A stretch of DNA of 64,000 nt from JAAYHG01 sp012735455 (GTDB taxonomy: Bacteria; Bacillota; DTU030; DUMP01), in the NCBI GenBank assembly GCA_050951365.1, contig JBMNIX010000009.1, positions 1 to 64,000 of the forward strand, read 5' to 3'. A program made the translations under genes and the position numbers. The notes beneath the pieces are model-generated. The model saw only the letters and a list, made by a program, of their open reading frames with translations. It did not search any database and was not told where the DNA came from. Positions 50,623 through 59,315 of this stretch are shown here, piece by piece; positions within the stretch are counted from its first letter, which is position 1, and each line of letters starts with the position of its first letter.

Positions 50623-51168
50623 TCAAAGCAGGTTTTGTGCCAACTTTCGGCCACGGGAAATCGCTTCAACGTTAAGGGAAATAAGGTCTTGTCGGTGAGC
50701 AGGTAGTTTTTTCTTCATTGTTTCTCTAAGACTGTCAATAGTAACAGCTTGAGTAGCCTCTACCACGGCACCCAAAGCAACCATGTTAGCCACGCGCACA
50801 TTCCCCAATTCATTGGCAATCTCGGTGGCAGGAACGACAAGGGTAGTAATGTCACTGCGTTTAGGTTCTCTGTTAATCATGGAAGAATTCATAACCAAAA
50901 GACCGCTTGGCCTGATTTTCTCTTCAAACTTATCCAGAGAAGGGAGGTTCATTGCTACCACGCAGCCGGGGCGGCTAACAACTGGCGAGCCAATCTCCCG
51001 GTCCGAGACTATAACTGTGCAATTGGCTGTGCCCCCTCGCATTTCCGGTCCGTAAGAAGGTATCCAGGAGACTTTCTTGTTTTCGTATAAGGCAGCGTAA
51101 GCTAGAAGCTGTCCCATGAGCAAGACTCCCTGCCCGCCAAAGCCTGCAAAGATAAACTCTTGCTGCAC
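50623..51168 (-). CDS. 2-oxoacid:ferredoxin oxidoreductase, gamma subunit
   Basis: A 181-residue POR-gamma domain (EFIFAGFGGQGVLLMGQLLA and VSWIPSYGPEMRGGTANCTV). It binds CoA in the enzyme complex. It starts at ATG 51168, directly next to the beta-subunit stop. Subunits of 2-oxoglutarate and 2-oxoisovalerate enzymes look alike, so both KOR and VOR are open. The buk gene in the operon favours a branched-chain or short-chain acid. Confidence 0.9.
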   Translation of the reverse strand: MQQEFIFAGFGGQGVLLMGQLLAYAALYENKKVSWIPSYGPEMRGGTANCTVIVSDREIGSPVVSRPGCVVAMNLPSLDKFEEKIRPSGLLVMNSSMINREPKRSDITTLVVPATEIANELGNVRVANMVALGAVVEATQAVTIDSLRETMKKKLPAHRQDLISLNVEAISRGRKLAQNLL

Positions 51169-51912
51169 TTACCTCACCTCCGGAACCCTGAATTCACCCA
51201 GGGGGTAGTAAGGTATCATGTTCTCCTCCAACCATTCTAGAGCCTTCTTAGGGCTCAGTCCCCAGTTTGTGGGACAAGTCGAAAGCACCTCCACAAGTGA
51301 AAAAGCGTTCTCCTTAATCTGTACCTCAAAGGCGCGCTTGATAGCTTTCTTTGCCTGTTGGACATGAACAGGTGAATTAACAGCTACCCGCGCGATGTAA
51401 CGAGGTGCATTGAGTGTAGCTAAGAGCTCCGCCATACGAATGGGATAACCCGCATTGCTCACATCACGTCCGTATGGCGAGGTACTGGTTTTCTGACCTT
51501 CTAATGTGGTGGGTGCCATCTGTCCTCCAGTCATTCCATAGATGGCATTGTTAACATAGATTACGGTAATTGCTTCTCCCCTGTTGGCCGCATGCACTAT
51601 CTCGGCAGTGCCGATGGAGGCTAGGTCGCCATCTCCCTGGTAGGTAAATACTATGCGATCCGGTAATGCCCGCTTAATACCAGTAGCAACGGCCGGGGCA
51701 CGTCCGTGGGCTGCTTCTTGGAAGTCCAAATTGAAGTAATTGTAGGCTAGTACGGCGCAGCCCACGGGAGCTACACCGATAGTGCGTTCGGCAACGTCAA
51801 AATCATCAATAGCCTCTGCCACTAGGCGGTGTATAATGCCGTGCGTACAGCCTGGGCAGTAGTGGGTACTAACATCTGCCAGCGAACGGGGCCGGGAAAA
51901 CACAGTAATCAT
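51169..51912 (-). CDS. 2-oxoacid:ferredoxin oxidoreductase, beta (TPP) subunit
   Basis: A 247-residue subunit with the thiamine diphosphate site. HYCPGCTHGIIHRLV is at the N-terminus, GDGDLASIGTAEIVHAANRG holds the Mg/TPP motif (GDG...N-like), and NNAIYGMTGGQMAPTT follows. It overlaps the alpha gene by 4 bp. It lacks the ferredoxin domain, which is supplied by the separate gene at 53005. Confidence 0.92.
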   Translation of the reverse strand: MITVFSRPRSLADVSTHYCPGCTHGIIHRLVAEAIDDFDVAERTIGVAPVGCAVLAYNYFNLDFQEAAHGRAPAVATGIKRALPDRIVFTYQGDGDLASIGTAEIVHAANRGEAITVIYVNNAIYGMTGGQMAPTTLEGQKTSTSPYGRDVSNAGYPIRMAELLATLNAPRYIARVAVNSPVHVQQAKKAIKRAFEVQIKENAFSLVEVLSTCPTNWGLSPKKALEWLEENMIPYYPLGEFRVPEVR

Positions 51913-52979
51913 GCTTCACACCTCCCAGCTACCAGCTTTTCAATCTGAGCCAGGACCTCTTCTGGTGCAGGAACCATGCCACCGGTACGCCCGTAGAAAT
52001 GTACAGGCCGCCTGCCTTCCAAAGCTAAGCGAACGTCCTCTACCATTTGTCCAGCATTCATCTCCACGCAGAGGAAGCATTTGGCTATGGGGGTTAGCTT
52101 AGCTAGGGCTTCACTGGGGTAGGGCCAAAGGGAGATGGGGCGGAATAGGCCAGCCTTGATACCCTTTTCCCGGGCAGCGTCTACTGCGCTGCGGCAGATT
52201 CTGGCCACGGTGCCATAGGCCACCAAGACAATCTCGGCATCATCGGCAAGGTATTCTTCCCAACGTTTTTCCGCCTGCTCCATTTGCGCATACTTCCGCT
52301 GGAGCTTGATGTTGTGAGCTTCCAACCGTTCAGGCAACAGTTCCAGCGAGTGGACAACATTTTTCTCCCGGTCCTTCGTTTTGCCGGTCGTAGCCCATGG
52401 TTTAGGCTGGAGTTCCCTGCTGCCCTCACTAGGAAAGGTCACCGGTTCCATCATCTGACCGAGTAAACCATCACCCATTATCATCACGGGGTTACGGTAT
52501 TTGTCGGCCAGGTCAAAAGCCAATGTAGTAAGATCAACAATTTCTTGCACGGATGCCGGGGCCAGCACCAGAAGATGGTAGTCGCCATGTCCACCGCCCT
52601 TGGTCGCTTGAAAGTAGTCACCTTGTGCGGGTTGGATGCTGCCCAATCCAGGTCCACCACGGGACATGTTTACCACGACACAAGGCAGTTCGGCTGCGGC
52701 TATATAGGAAAGCCCCTCTTGTTTTAGGCTGATACCGGGGCTTGAGGAAGACGTCATGACCCTGGCGCCAGTACCGGCAGCACCATAAACCATGTTGATA
52801 GCCGCTACCTCAGACTCTGCTTGCAGAAAGACTGCGCCTACCTCAGGCATGCGCTTTGATAGGTATTCAGGGAGTTCGCTCTGGGGTGTGATTGGATAAG
52901 CGAAGTAAAGCCTGCAGCCGGCCTGAACAGCTGCCTCGCCTAAGGCCTCATTGCCTTTCATCAGTAACTTCTCGCTCAT
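51909..52979 (-). CDS. 2-oxoacid:ferredoxin oxidoreductase, alpha subunit
   Basis: A 356-residue subunit. It has the N-terminal pyrimidine-binding domain (KGNEALGEAAVQAGCRLYFA, YPITPQSELPEYLS), AAGTGARVMTSSSSPGISLK, and the C-terminal transketolase-like domain (PISLWPYPSEALAKL, EMNAGQMVEDV). It lies 25 bp after the ferredoxin gene, with ATG 52979. The length fits the VorB/KorA type. Confidence 0.92.
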   Translation of the reverse strand: MSEKLLMKGNEALGEAAVQAGCRLYFAYPITPQSELPEYLSKRMPEVGAVFLQAESEVAAINMVYGAAGTGARVMTSSSSPGISLKQEGLSYIAAAELPCVVVNMSRGGPGLGSIQPAQGDYFQATKGGGHGDYHLLVLAPASVQEIVDLTTLAFDLADKYRNPVMIMGDGLLGQMMEPVTFPSEGSRELQPKPWATTGKTKDREKNVVHSLELLPERLEAHNIKLQRKYAQMEQAEKRWEEYLADDAEIVLVAYGTVARICRSAVDAAREKGIKAGLFRPISLWPYPSEALAKLTPIAKCFLCVEMNAGQMVEDVRLALEGRRPVHFYGRTGGMVPAPEEVLAQIEKLVAGRCEA

Positions 52980-53004
52980 TCTTCTCCCCTCCCTTTCTTA
53001 TTTC

Positions 53005-53226
53005 TTATCTGGTTTCTTCGCGATACACCTCAATTGCACAGTCGGGACACATGCGCGCACAGATAGCGCAACCGGTACACTTCTCGGGATCTGTAACGGT
53101 GGCCGGGTGATACCCCAGCTTATTGATTTTCTGGCTCAAGCTGAGGATTTTCCTGGGACAGACTGTGGTACAGAGTTCACACCCTTTGCAACGGTCCTCA
53201 AAAAAGACAACTTTTCCACGAGCCAT
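53005..53226 (-). CDS. 2[4Fe-4S] ferredoxin subunit (delta)
   Basis: A 73-residue ferredoxin domain with two cluster motifs, CKGCELCTTVCP and CTGCAICARMCPDC. It starts at ATG 53226. The gene stands between the P-loop ATPase and the alpha subunit and is the electron-carrying subunit of the oxidoreductase. It is not a free carrier, judging by operon place. Confidence 0.9.
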   Translation of the reverse strand: MARGKVVFFEDRCKGCELCTTVCPRKILSLSQKINKLGYHPATVTDPEKCTGCAICARMCPDCAIEVYREETR

Positions 53227-53265
53227 CTCTTTCCCCTCCTTTGTATGGTCTATTGCTTCATACCG

Positions 53266-53952
53266 CTAAGTCGCTGTTTCACTAAGCCAGGGTGGCAGCA
53301 GTTGGATGTCCAGTGGCCAGATTGGAACCGGAAGTGTTCCGATCTGACCTGCCAGCTCACTCCATACGCCCATACCCACGACAGGAAGATCGCATTCCTG
53401 ACCTGCTTTTCTGACGATGTCCAGACCAGACATCATAACCTCGATTGTTGTCTCGGGGCCAAGGTTGCAATTGGCCAATAGACCTGTAATCGTAAGGTGA
53501 GCAGAACTCTCAATGGCAGCTAGCATGTTCCGTATACCCGTTACATCTTTGGTAAAGGGCCGGCAGGTATTAATTACCAAGAGGAGCTGGTGCGGCAAGC
53601 TTATTAATTGATCGCGAAAGCGGCCCAGGGCAGTAGCGCCTGTTGGGTCGCCTCCAACGTCAATCACTACTTGGAGTTGGGGTTCGGCCAAGGCACCCTG
53701 AATGCGTGGTGTAACAACAGGGAGATCGGCTACTGCAATCTCAGTTGCGGGTGCTATTACCTCGATACCTCTTGCCATTAGGCGTTTTTTAATGTCACGC
53801 GAGCGAAAATAAGGACTTACTAAGTCGAGGTCAACGATGGCCACTTTTTCGCGGCACTTGCTCAGTTCGAGGGTATAGTTCAGGGCAAGTTCTGTCTTCC
53901 CGCTGCCGTAAGCACCGACGAAGATCACAACGCGCTCGGAGAATGGTTCCAC
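53266..53952 (-). CDS. P-loop ATPase/GTPase in the buk-oxidoreductase operon
   Basis: A 228-residue SIMIBI/MinD-like ATPase. Walker A is FVGAYGSGKTELAL, a switch-like segment is VAIVDLDLVSPYFRSRDIKK, and VVIDVGGDPTGA forms the Walker B region. No membrane helix is seen. It lies between buk and the ferredoxin gene, 19 and 39 bp away. Function is unknown. A role in cluster or cofactor insertion into the oxidoreductase, or in regulating CoA metabolism, is only a guess from context. Confidence 0.75.
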   Translation of the reverse strand: MEPFSERVVIFVGAYGSGKTELALNYTLELSKCREKVAIVDLDLVSPYFRSRDIKKRLMARGIEVIAPATEIAVADLPVVTPRIQGALAEPQLQVVIDVGGDPTGATALGRFRDQLISLPHQLLLVINTCRPFTKDVTGIRNMLAAIESSAHLTITGLLANCNLGPETTIEVMMSGLDIVRKAGQECDLPVVGMGVWSELAGQIGTLPVPIWPLDIQLLPPWLSETAT

Positions 53953-53971
53953 TTGGCTTGCACCGCCTTAT

Positions 53972-55039
53972 CTATCGGTAGACTTTGGGAGTTTCCTCTC
54001 CTGAGAGGACACGAAGTGCCCCCTGGGCTAAGGTCTCTAGTTCTCCTTCACCGGGATATACCATTACAGGAGCAAGAAAACTAACGCGGTCTTTTATCCA
54101 ACCGATGAGTAGCTCTGAGTGTGCCAGGCCGCCAGTTAAGACCACTGCATCTACCTCGCCGCAGAAAACTGCGGCAAGGGCTGCTATTCCTTTGGCTACT
54201 TGGTAAGCTAAAGCTTGGTAGACTACCAAAGCGTGTGTATCCCCTGAGCGGATGCGTTGTTCCACTTTAAGAGCATCGGTTGTTCCCAAGTGTGCTTCGA
54301 GGCCACCGCTACCAGTGAGCTTTCTTAGAATTTCCCGTTGACTAAGTCTACCGCTGAAACAAAGCCGCACTAAATCCCCGGCTGGGACGGTGCCGCTGCG
54401 TTCCGGCGACATAGGCCCCTCACCATCTAGTGCGTTGTTAACATCCACCACGCGGCCTTGCTTGTGCGCACCTATGGATATGCCGCCGCCTAAGTGAGCC
54501 ACAATGATGTTAACTTCTATGTATTTACGACCCAAGGCCCGCGCTGCCCGTCGGCCGACGGCTTTTTGATTTAGTGCGTGAAACTTACTCTGGCGTGTCA
54601 GTTCGGGCATTCCTGTCAAACGCGCTATGTCGTCCAACTCGTCAACTACCACAGGATCTACAATGAATGCAGGGATTCCTCCAGCCACTTGGGCTAGCTC
54701 CCATGCTAAGCGCGGACCAAGGTTGGAGGCGTGTTCTCCGTGCACAGCTGAAGCTAGATCAAGCAACATCTGCTCGTTAACTAGATAGGTTCCGCCTGAC
54801 AACGGCTTAGTTAAACCACCACGGCCAACAACTGCTGCCAAAGAAGAAGCCCGCACATTCCTGGTGGAGAGGAACTTGAGGATGGCCTCCTTCCGGAGTG
54901 GGTATTGTTCGGCTATGCTACTATAAGCAGACAGTTCTTCTGGGCTGTGAGTGAGTGTTTCTGAGAAGAGGATCTGCGCTCTTTCAAAGAGGGCCAGCTT
55001 TGTTGAAGTAGGGCCATGATTCACCGCCAGAATGAGCAT
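53972..55039 (-). CDS. buk: Butyrate kinase
   Basis: A 355-residue acetate/butyrate kinase-family enzyme that converts butyryl- or branched acyl-phosphate and ADP into acid and ATP. The N-terminal phosphate loop is LAVNHGPTSTKLALF (usually NPGSTSTK, so two positions differ), VDPVVVDELDDIARLTGMPE is typical of Buk, and NIIVAHLGGGISIGAHKQG and DVNNALDGEGPMSPERSGT hold the ATP- and acid-binding motifs. ATG 55039 is 48 bp after a match to a sigma-54 promoter. No phosphate butyryltransferase (ptb) is seen in the window. Confidence 0.93.
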   Translation of the reverse strand: MLILAVNHGPTSTKLALFERAQILFSETLTHSPEELSAYSSIAEQYPLRKEAILKFLSTRNVRASSLAAVVGRGGLTKPLSGGTYLVNEQMLLDLASAVHGEHASNLGPRLAWELAQVAGGIPAFIVDPVVVDELDDIARLTGMPELTRQSKFHALNQKAVGRRAARALGRKYIEVNIIVAHLGGGISIGAHKQGRVVDVNNALDGEGPMSPERSGTVPAGDLVRLCFSGRLSQREILRKLTGSGGLEAHLGTTDALKVEQRIRSGDTHALVVYQALAYQVAKGIAALAAVFCGEVDAVVLTGGLAHSELLIGWIKDRVSFLAPVMVYPGEGELETLAQGALRVLSGEETPKVYR

Positions 55040-55086
55040 TGGTTACCCCCCTACTGGCTGGTGTTCATCAGGGTTCTAATTTATAA

Positions 55087-55103
55087 TGCAACTTTCGTGC
55101 CAA
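55087..55103 (-). promoter_or_regulatory. Sigma-54 (-24/-12) promoter for the buk operon
   Basis: On the - strand TTGGCACGAAAGTTGCA matches the sigma-54 pattern TGGCAC-N5-TTGC, with both invariant GG and GC at the right spacing. It lies between the regulator terminator and buk. Confidence 0.85.
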
Positions 55104-55138
55104 CAAGAAACTGGCCGTCCTAGTGGAGGACGGCCAGT
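55104..55138 (-). terminator. Hairpin terminator after the sigma-54 regulator
   Basis: On the - strand CTGGCCGTCC-TCCACTA-GGACGGCCAG followed by TTTCTTGTT, 66 bp after the regulator stop. It would insulate the sigma-54 promoter, which begins right after it. Confidence 0.7.
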
Positions 55139-55177
55139 CCTCGCTGCATTGCTTTGCCCCTATTGCAACAAGATGCA

Positions 55178-55191
55178 TGCAGTATACTGCA
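55178..55191. promoter_or_regulatory. Candidate activator site (UAS) for the sigma-54 regulator
   Basis: TGCAGTATACTGCA is a perfect 14-bp palindrome, about 82 bp upstream of the -24 element, a usual distance for enhancer-binding proteins. Binding by the adjacent regulator is inferred. Confidence 0.45.
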
Positions 55192-55203
55192 GTACACGAG
55201 CGT

Positions 55204-56901
55204 TTAGTTTTCCAAACCATACTTCTCCAGCTTATAGTAAAGGGTCCGGGGAGAAATTCCTAAAACGCGCGCTGCTTCGGTCTTGTTGCCTCCTGTGTGT
55301 TCCAGGGCCTTACGCAATGCGGCTTCTTCTGCTCTCGCGGTTACCTTCGCCAGGGTTTGCCCCGGTGACCAGGAGAAGCCCCAGCTCTTATTACTGTTGT
55401 AGCGCGGACTTGGAGGCAAATTCCCTAATGAAGGTAGGTGGTGAGCTTGGATCACAGTCTCATTAAACCTCATGTTGATGATGGCGCGACCCAAGATGTT
55501 CTCTAGCTCGCGAACGTTACCAGGCCAGTCGTAGGCTACTAGGGTTGATAGTACCTGAGGAGATACACGTTCCACTGCGCGGCCGAATTGTTGGTTGAAC
55601 TTCTTGATGAGGTGGTTTACCAAGAGTGGTATGTCGTCTTTACGATAGCGCAATGGAGGGATAAAGATTGGTACCACATTGAGCCGATAGTAGAGGTCCT
55701 CGCGAAAGCGTCCTTCTTGAACAGCCTGCTCGAGATTGATATTAGTTGCGGCGATTACCCTTACGTTCACGGTTATTGGGCTGTTGCCTCCAACCCTAAT
55801 AATCTCTTTTTCTTGCAACACTCGCAGCAACTTGGCCTGTAGGGTCGGGCTTATCTCGCCTATTTCGTCCAAGAAGATGGTGCCGCCCTGCGCTTCTTCA
55901 AAATAACCTTTCTTGCCATTACGGCGGGCACCAGTGAAAGCCCCTTCTTCGTAGCCGAAAAGCTCGCTCTCCAGCAGAGACTCTGTAATAGCTGTACAGT
56001 TTACGCGAACAAATTGTCCCCGGCACCAGCGGCTTAGATTGTGAATGGCATGGGCAAATAGTTCCTTCCCAGTTCCGCTCTCCCCCCTCAGGAGGATGGT
56101 AGCCGGCAAATCGGCAGCCCTCTCCGCTTGCTCAATAGCTGCCCTGAGCTCAGGACTCTCTCCAACAATGTCCTCAAACGTGTACTTTGCCTCCAGGTGG
56201 CGGATGCGTTGCTGGGCTCGTGCCAGTTCTTCTGTGAGTTGTTTTATCTGCGATACATCGTGGATAACCCCGACACTGCCCCTTAGACGCCCTTGGACAA
56301 TTATGGGTGCAACGTCAACAATGACTTCTTTGCGTTGGGGTCCTACCTTGAGCATTGCCCCTCGTACGGGTTTTTTCGTAGTAAGAACTTTAAGGTGGAT
56401 ACTTTCTCCTTCAGCAATATCTACGTTAGCAGGCTTGCCAAGAACGTCCTTCTCCGTTAAACCGGTGAGCCTTGTGTATGCCGGATTAACCAAGATACCT
56501 CTACCGTGCTCATCTACTACGGAAATGGCATCCTGGGTAGCATTAATGATTGCCTGCAGCAGGAGTTCAGCCTGGGCTAGAGCGTTGATTTCTCTCTTGA
56601 GCCGGGCAATCAGGAAGGCAAAATCAGCGGCTTGCTGTGGACCCAAGATCCTGATACCGCGCACCTGCACTTTTGAGATGGCTTCCTTCGCTCTTTCTGT
56701 ACCGCAAAGAACCACATCCAACCCCTCAAGTGTAGCCAATTGTGATGGCGACACTGTAGGAAGATCTGGAATCAGGTCTGGTTGTTCGTGCTGATCAGTA
56801 AAGCTAAGTTGACCTAGCAAACGGATAAAATCGCATTCGCGTAAGCCATCGAGCATTTGTTTTGATTCGGAGCCAAAGGATGATATCACGACACCAATCA
56901 A
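55204..56901 (-). CDS. Sigma-54-dependent transcriptional activator (PAS-AAA-Fis)
   Basis: A 565-residue enhancer-binding protein. Residues 1-115 resemble the ligand-sensing N-terminal part of PrpR-like proteins, a PAS domain follows (QAIINATQDAISVVDEHGRG), then the AAA+ domain with Walker A GESGTGKE, the sigma-54 contact GAFTGA, Walker B GGTIFLDEI, and the R-finger region FREDLYYRLNVVPI. The Fis-type helix-turn-helix is GGNKTEAARVLGISPRTLYY. The start TTG 56901 follows AAGGGGG. It is transcribed toward buk and most likely activates that operon, like BkdR in Bacillus. Confidence 0.92.
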   Translation of the reverse strand: MIGVVISSFGSESKQMLDGLRECDFIRLLGQLSFTDQHEQPDLIPDLPTVSPSQLATLEGLDVVLCGTERAKEAISKVQVRGIRILGPQQAADFAFLIARLKREINALAQAELLLQAIINATQDAISVVDEHGRGILVNPAYTRLTGLTEKDVLGKPANVDIAEGESIHLKVLTTKKPVRGAMLKVGPQRKEVIVDVAPIIVQGRLRGSVGVIHDVSQIKQLTEELARAQQRIRHLEAKYTFEDIVGESPELRAAIEQAERAADLPATILLRGESGTGKELFAHAIHNLSRWCRGQFVRVNCTAITESLLESELFGYEEGAFTGARRNGKKGYFEEAQGGTIFLDEIGEISPTLQAKLLRVLQEKEIIRVGGNSPITVNVRVIAATNINLEQAVQEGRFREDLYYRLNVVPIFIPPLRYRKDDIPLLVNHLIKKFNQQFGRAVERVSPQVLSTLVAYDWPGNVRELENILGRAIINMRFNETVIQAHHLPSLGNLPPSPRYNSNKSWGFSWSPGQTLAKVTARAEEAALRKALEHTGGNKTEAARVLGISPRTLYYKLEKYGLEN

Positions 56902-56985
56902 GCTCCCCGCCCCCTTGCCGATAGCGACCGTTTTCTTAAGACTTCGGCAAACGAGGAGGGAATTCCTGTCTCCCTGGTTCTTTGC

Positions 56986-57798
56986 CTACTTCCTTATCCT
57001 GCCTAGACGATCAAGGACTAAGAGATAGGGAACGTGGTTAATTAGCTGCGAAATCGAGTAGTAAGTTGCTAACACATGAACGGCAATAAGGACGAATAGA
57101 CTAATGATCTGTCCGTCTAAGGATAAATCGTGGATAAGAATGAGTCCCAACAGGCCACCCAAGGCGTTTGCTCCTGTGTCCCCCAGCATGCCCTGTTCGC
57201 TGAGATCCACAGGAAGATAAGCCAGCAGAGCACCGACAGCAGCTAGTCCCAGCGTTCGAGCGGCCTGCCCACTTCCAGACACGGTAATTAGAAGAAGGGC
57301 GAACAAAAAACCTTTACCAGCGCGCCCAGGAGCGACATCAAGCAGATTAATGGCGTTCATGCAGAGTGCCAGGTTAAGCGCAGTTATCAGCATTCGACTT
57401 GGACTTGCCCTTTCAGAACTGAGTACTACTGCAAAGAGCAGCCCTAAGACAGCCTTGATCATTCCGGTGGTTAGCCTTCTTTGTCTAAGAAAGCTCTTGA
57501 AGTGTCCTGCAAACCCGCGATTCTTGTGGTCACCGAGTACATCGTCTGCTAGACCGAGGAAGCCTGCTAGGTAAAGAAGCAAGACTGCTTGCCAGACAAG
57601 CACATCCGGTCCAGCTATTAAGAGATGCAGCAGAAAAGTTGCCGTAAGCACTATGATTAAAGGTAGTCCCCAGGGAAAAGTAATCTCTTTCCCCCGGTAG
57701 TTTTGCTGTACCTTGTTTTGCTCGTAGAATAGTGCGCTGAAAGCAGGGCGAAGAAGATAAAAAAGCAGAAAAGAAAATACGGCCAAGAGATAAAGCAG
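56986..57798 (-). CDS. MraY/WecA-like phosphosugar transferase
   Basis: A short polytopic membrane protein of the MraY/WecA family, which moves sugar-1-phosphate to a lipid carrier. Family motifs are GFLGLADDVLGD (DDxxG), NAINLLDVAPGRAGKG and GMLGDTGANALGGLLG. It is 270 residues from the CTG at 57798, which has GGAGGG 6 bp upstream, while no ATG, GTG or TTG is well placed. The frame opens to TTG 57867, which overlaps the GT2 gene. It is shorter than MraY (about 320), so an indel near the start cannot be excluded. It lies beside GT2. Confidence 0.78.
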   Translation of the reverse strand: MLYLLAVFSFLLFYLLRPAFSALFYEQNKVQQNYRGKEITFPWGLPLIIVLTATFLLHLLIAGPDVLVWQAVLLLYLAGFLGLADDVLGDHKNRGFAGHFKSFLRQRRLTTGMIKAVLGLLFAVVLSSERASPSRMLITALNLALCMNAINLLDVAPGRAGKGFLFALLLITVSGSGQAARTLGLAAVGALLAYLPVDLSEQGMLGDTGANALGGLLGLILIHDLSLDGQIISLFVLIAVHVLATYYSISQLINHVPYLLVLDRLGRIRK

Positions 57799-57815
57799 GT
57801 AACTCCCTCCTTTCT

Positions 57816-58502
57816 TCAGTGCGAAGCAAATTGTTGTGACCGTATAATCACGCGACAAATCTGACAAAACTGTCGTCCGCGGTGCAAGATATCTCGCAGC
57901 GAACGGCCGGTGACACGGTGCTCTAGGGGCAGAGGGATTTCCGTAATGCTTAGCCCCATTTTCAATGCCTTGATAGTAAGACCAACCTCAAAACCGAAAT
58001 CCCTGGGTAAAGGTAAGAGACGACGCAAGTCATCGCTTCGCAGTGCCCGTTGTCCTGATAAAGGGGCGCTGAGAGACTGTCCTGTTATCAGGCTTATACT
58101 CCAGCGTGCTAAACCCACAGTTAAACCTATTCCTCCGCCAGGGCGTTGCCTCTTGGCAAAGGCCGCTACGGTCATGTCCGTCTGACCGGAGTAAAGTGGT
58201 GTGAGCAGAGCCAAAGCATGGCGAGCACTGTTGCCTAAGTCCGCATCCAGCAGGAGCAAGATTTCCCCTCTAACCTCAGTCAAAGCATGTTGAATAGCCC
58301 CCCCCTTGCCTACGTTTTGGGGAAGGGTTATCACCCGTGCACCATAGGAAAGTGCGACAGAAGCGGTGGCATCGTGTGATCCGTCATCCACCACGATGAC
58401 TTCGCTTACGGGTAGTGAACGTACCCCTACTAAAGTAGCAGCTATCCTCTCGGCTTCATTATAAGCTGGTATCAAGACTGACGTGCTGCGCATACTTTTC
58501 AT
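57816..58502 (-). CDS. Glycosyltransferase family 2
   Basis: A 228-residue GT2 enzyme. The GT-A fold has STSVLIPAYNEAERIAATLV, EVIVVDDGSHDATASVA, and the DXD motif in LLLLDADLGN. The GGGIGLTVGLARW part is amphipathic. Lack of C-terminal membrane helices and the size point to the dolichyl-phosphate/undecaprenyl-phosphate sugar group. ATG 58502 overlaps the MctB-like stop in ATGA. With the MraY-like gene it may make a lipid-linked sugar. Confidence 0.85.
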   Translation of the reverse strand: MKSMRSTSVLIPAYNEAERIAATLVGVRSLPVSEVIVVDDGSHDATASVALSYGARVITLPQNVGKGGAIQHALTEVRGEILLLLDADLGNSARHALALLTPLYSGQTDMTVAAFAKRQRPGGGIGLTVGLARWSISLITGQSLSAPLSGQRALRSDDLRRLLPLPRDFGFEVGLTIKALKMGLSITEIPLPLEHRVTGRSLRDILHRGRQFCQICRVIIRSQQFASH

Positions 58503-59299
58503 CTTTGCTCTCCCCACTCCAGCACCGTTAGGGGCAAATCACCATCGCGGTAGTGTTCCTCGCTTCCGCTAAGCAGAGCCACCAGCGAAGCTAAGGCGAC
58601 TGGTGACTCAGTACCACCACTGACAACAGGAATTGCACATTGTTCAAAAGACAGACACTCTAATGATTCTCCAGTCGGTTCCATCGGTTCCAGGTGAAAT
58701 CCGACTACGCGCATTCCATTTCCCTTTAGCACCTGCCCCAGTGACTCGGCCATAGCAAGCGTTTCCTTGTCCAGGGAACCTAAGAGCACAACTGCATCGA
58801 CAGCAGTTGGCAACCCTTCTGGTAGGGCGCAGCCTTCCCACGGTGGCGTACTTGACTGTCCTGTAAGATATAGGGCCAGCTGTTTACCTAGTTCTCCCCT
58901 CCATGCGTTAGCCGCATTTGGTTCCCAATAAAATTCCCAAATGATATCCGCCCCTGCTGTCGCGAGGGTATCCTTTACTTCTCTGATGTTATTGGTGTCT
59001 ATTGCTATGAGACCGAGCTTCTGCTCGCTTAAACGATCGGCGATAAGACTGGGTAATACCAGCCTAGCTAGGTCTTCTGCAGCTTGCTTTTGCGCTGCTA
59101 CCAGGGTCAATTCAGCCTCTCTTATGTTGGCTTCATGGCGCAGTTCGCTAAATGTGGCCTCTAGCTCTGCAATAACGTTTTGTTGCTCACCTAGAACCAT
59201 CTCGGTTGTGGGAAGCGCAGTACCGATAAAGATTCCAAGTGTTAGAGAAAGAAAGACTGCAGTGAGGGTCAAGAGATGGTATCTAAAATCCAGCATCAT
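58499..59299 (-). CDS. MctB-like (copper transporter family) membrane protein
   Basis: A 266-residue protein of the MctB/DUF3186 family. The N-terminal anchor is DFRYHLLTLTAVFLSLTLGI, followed by a coiled coil (residues 40-75) and an alpha/beta domain. In Mycobacterium MctB is tied to copper, but in Firmicutes it is found next to SteA as here and may be an envelope scaffold. It starts at ATG 59299 and overlaps the GT2 gene by 4 bp. The role is not known. Confidence 0.78.
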   Translation of the reverse strand: MMLDFRYHLLTLTAVFLSLTLGIFIGTALPTTEMVLGEQQNVIAELEATFSELRHEANIREAELTLVAAQKQAAEDLARLVLPSLIADRLSEQKLGLIAIDTNNIREVKDTLATAGADIIWEFYWEPNAANAWRGELGKQLALYLTGQSSTPPWEGCALPEGLPTAVDAVVLLGSLDKETLAMAESLGQVLKGNGMRVVGFHLEPMEPTGESLECLSFEQCAIPVVSGGTESPVALASLVALLSGSEEHYRDGDLPLTVLEWGEQR

Positions 59300-59315
59300 T
59301 TTCCCACTCCTTTTG

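Noticed and set aside
50633..50650. Second sigma-54 promoter-like sequence (TTGGCAC-N5-CTGC)
   Set aside because: It lies within the gamma-subunit gene near its end, and the -12 box lacks the first T of TTGC.
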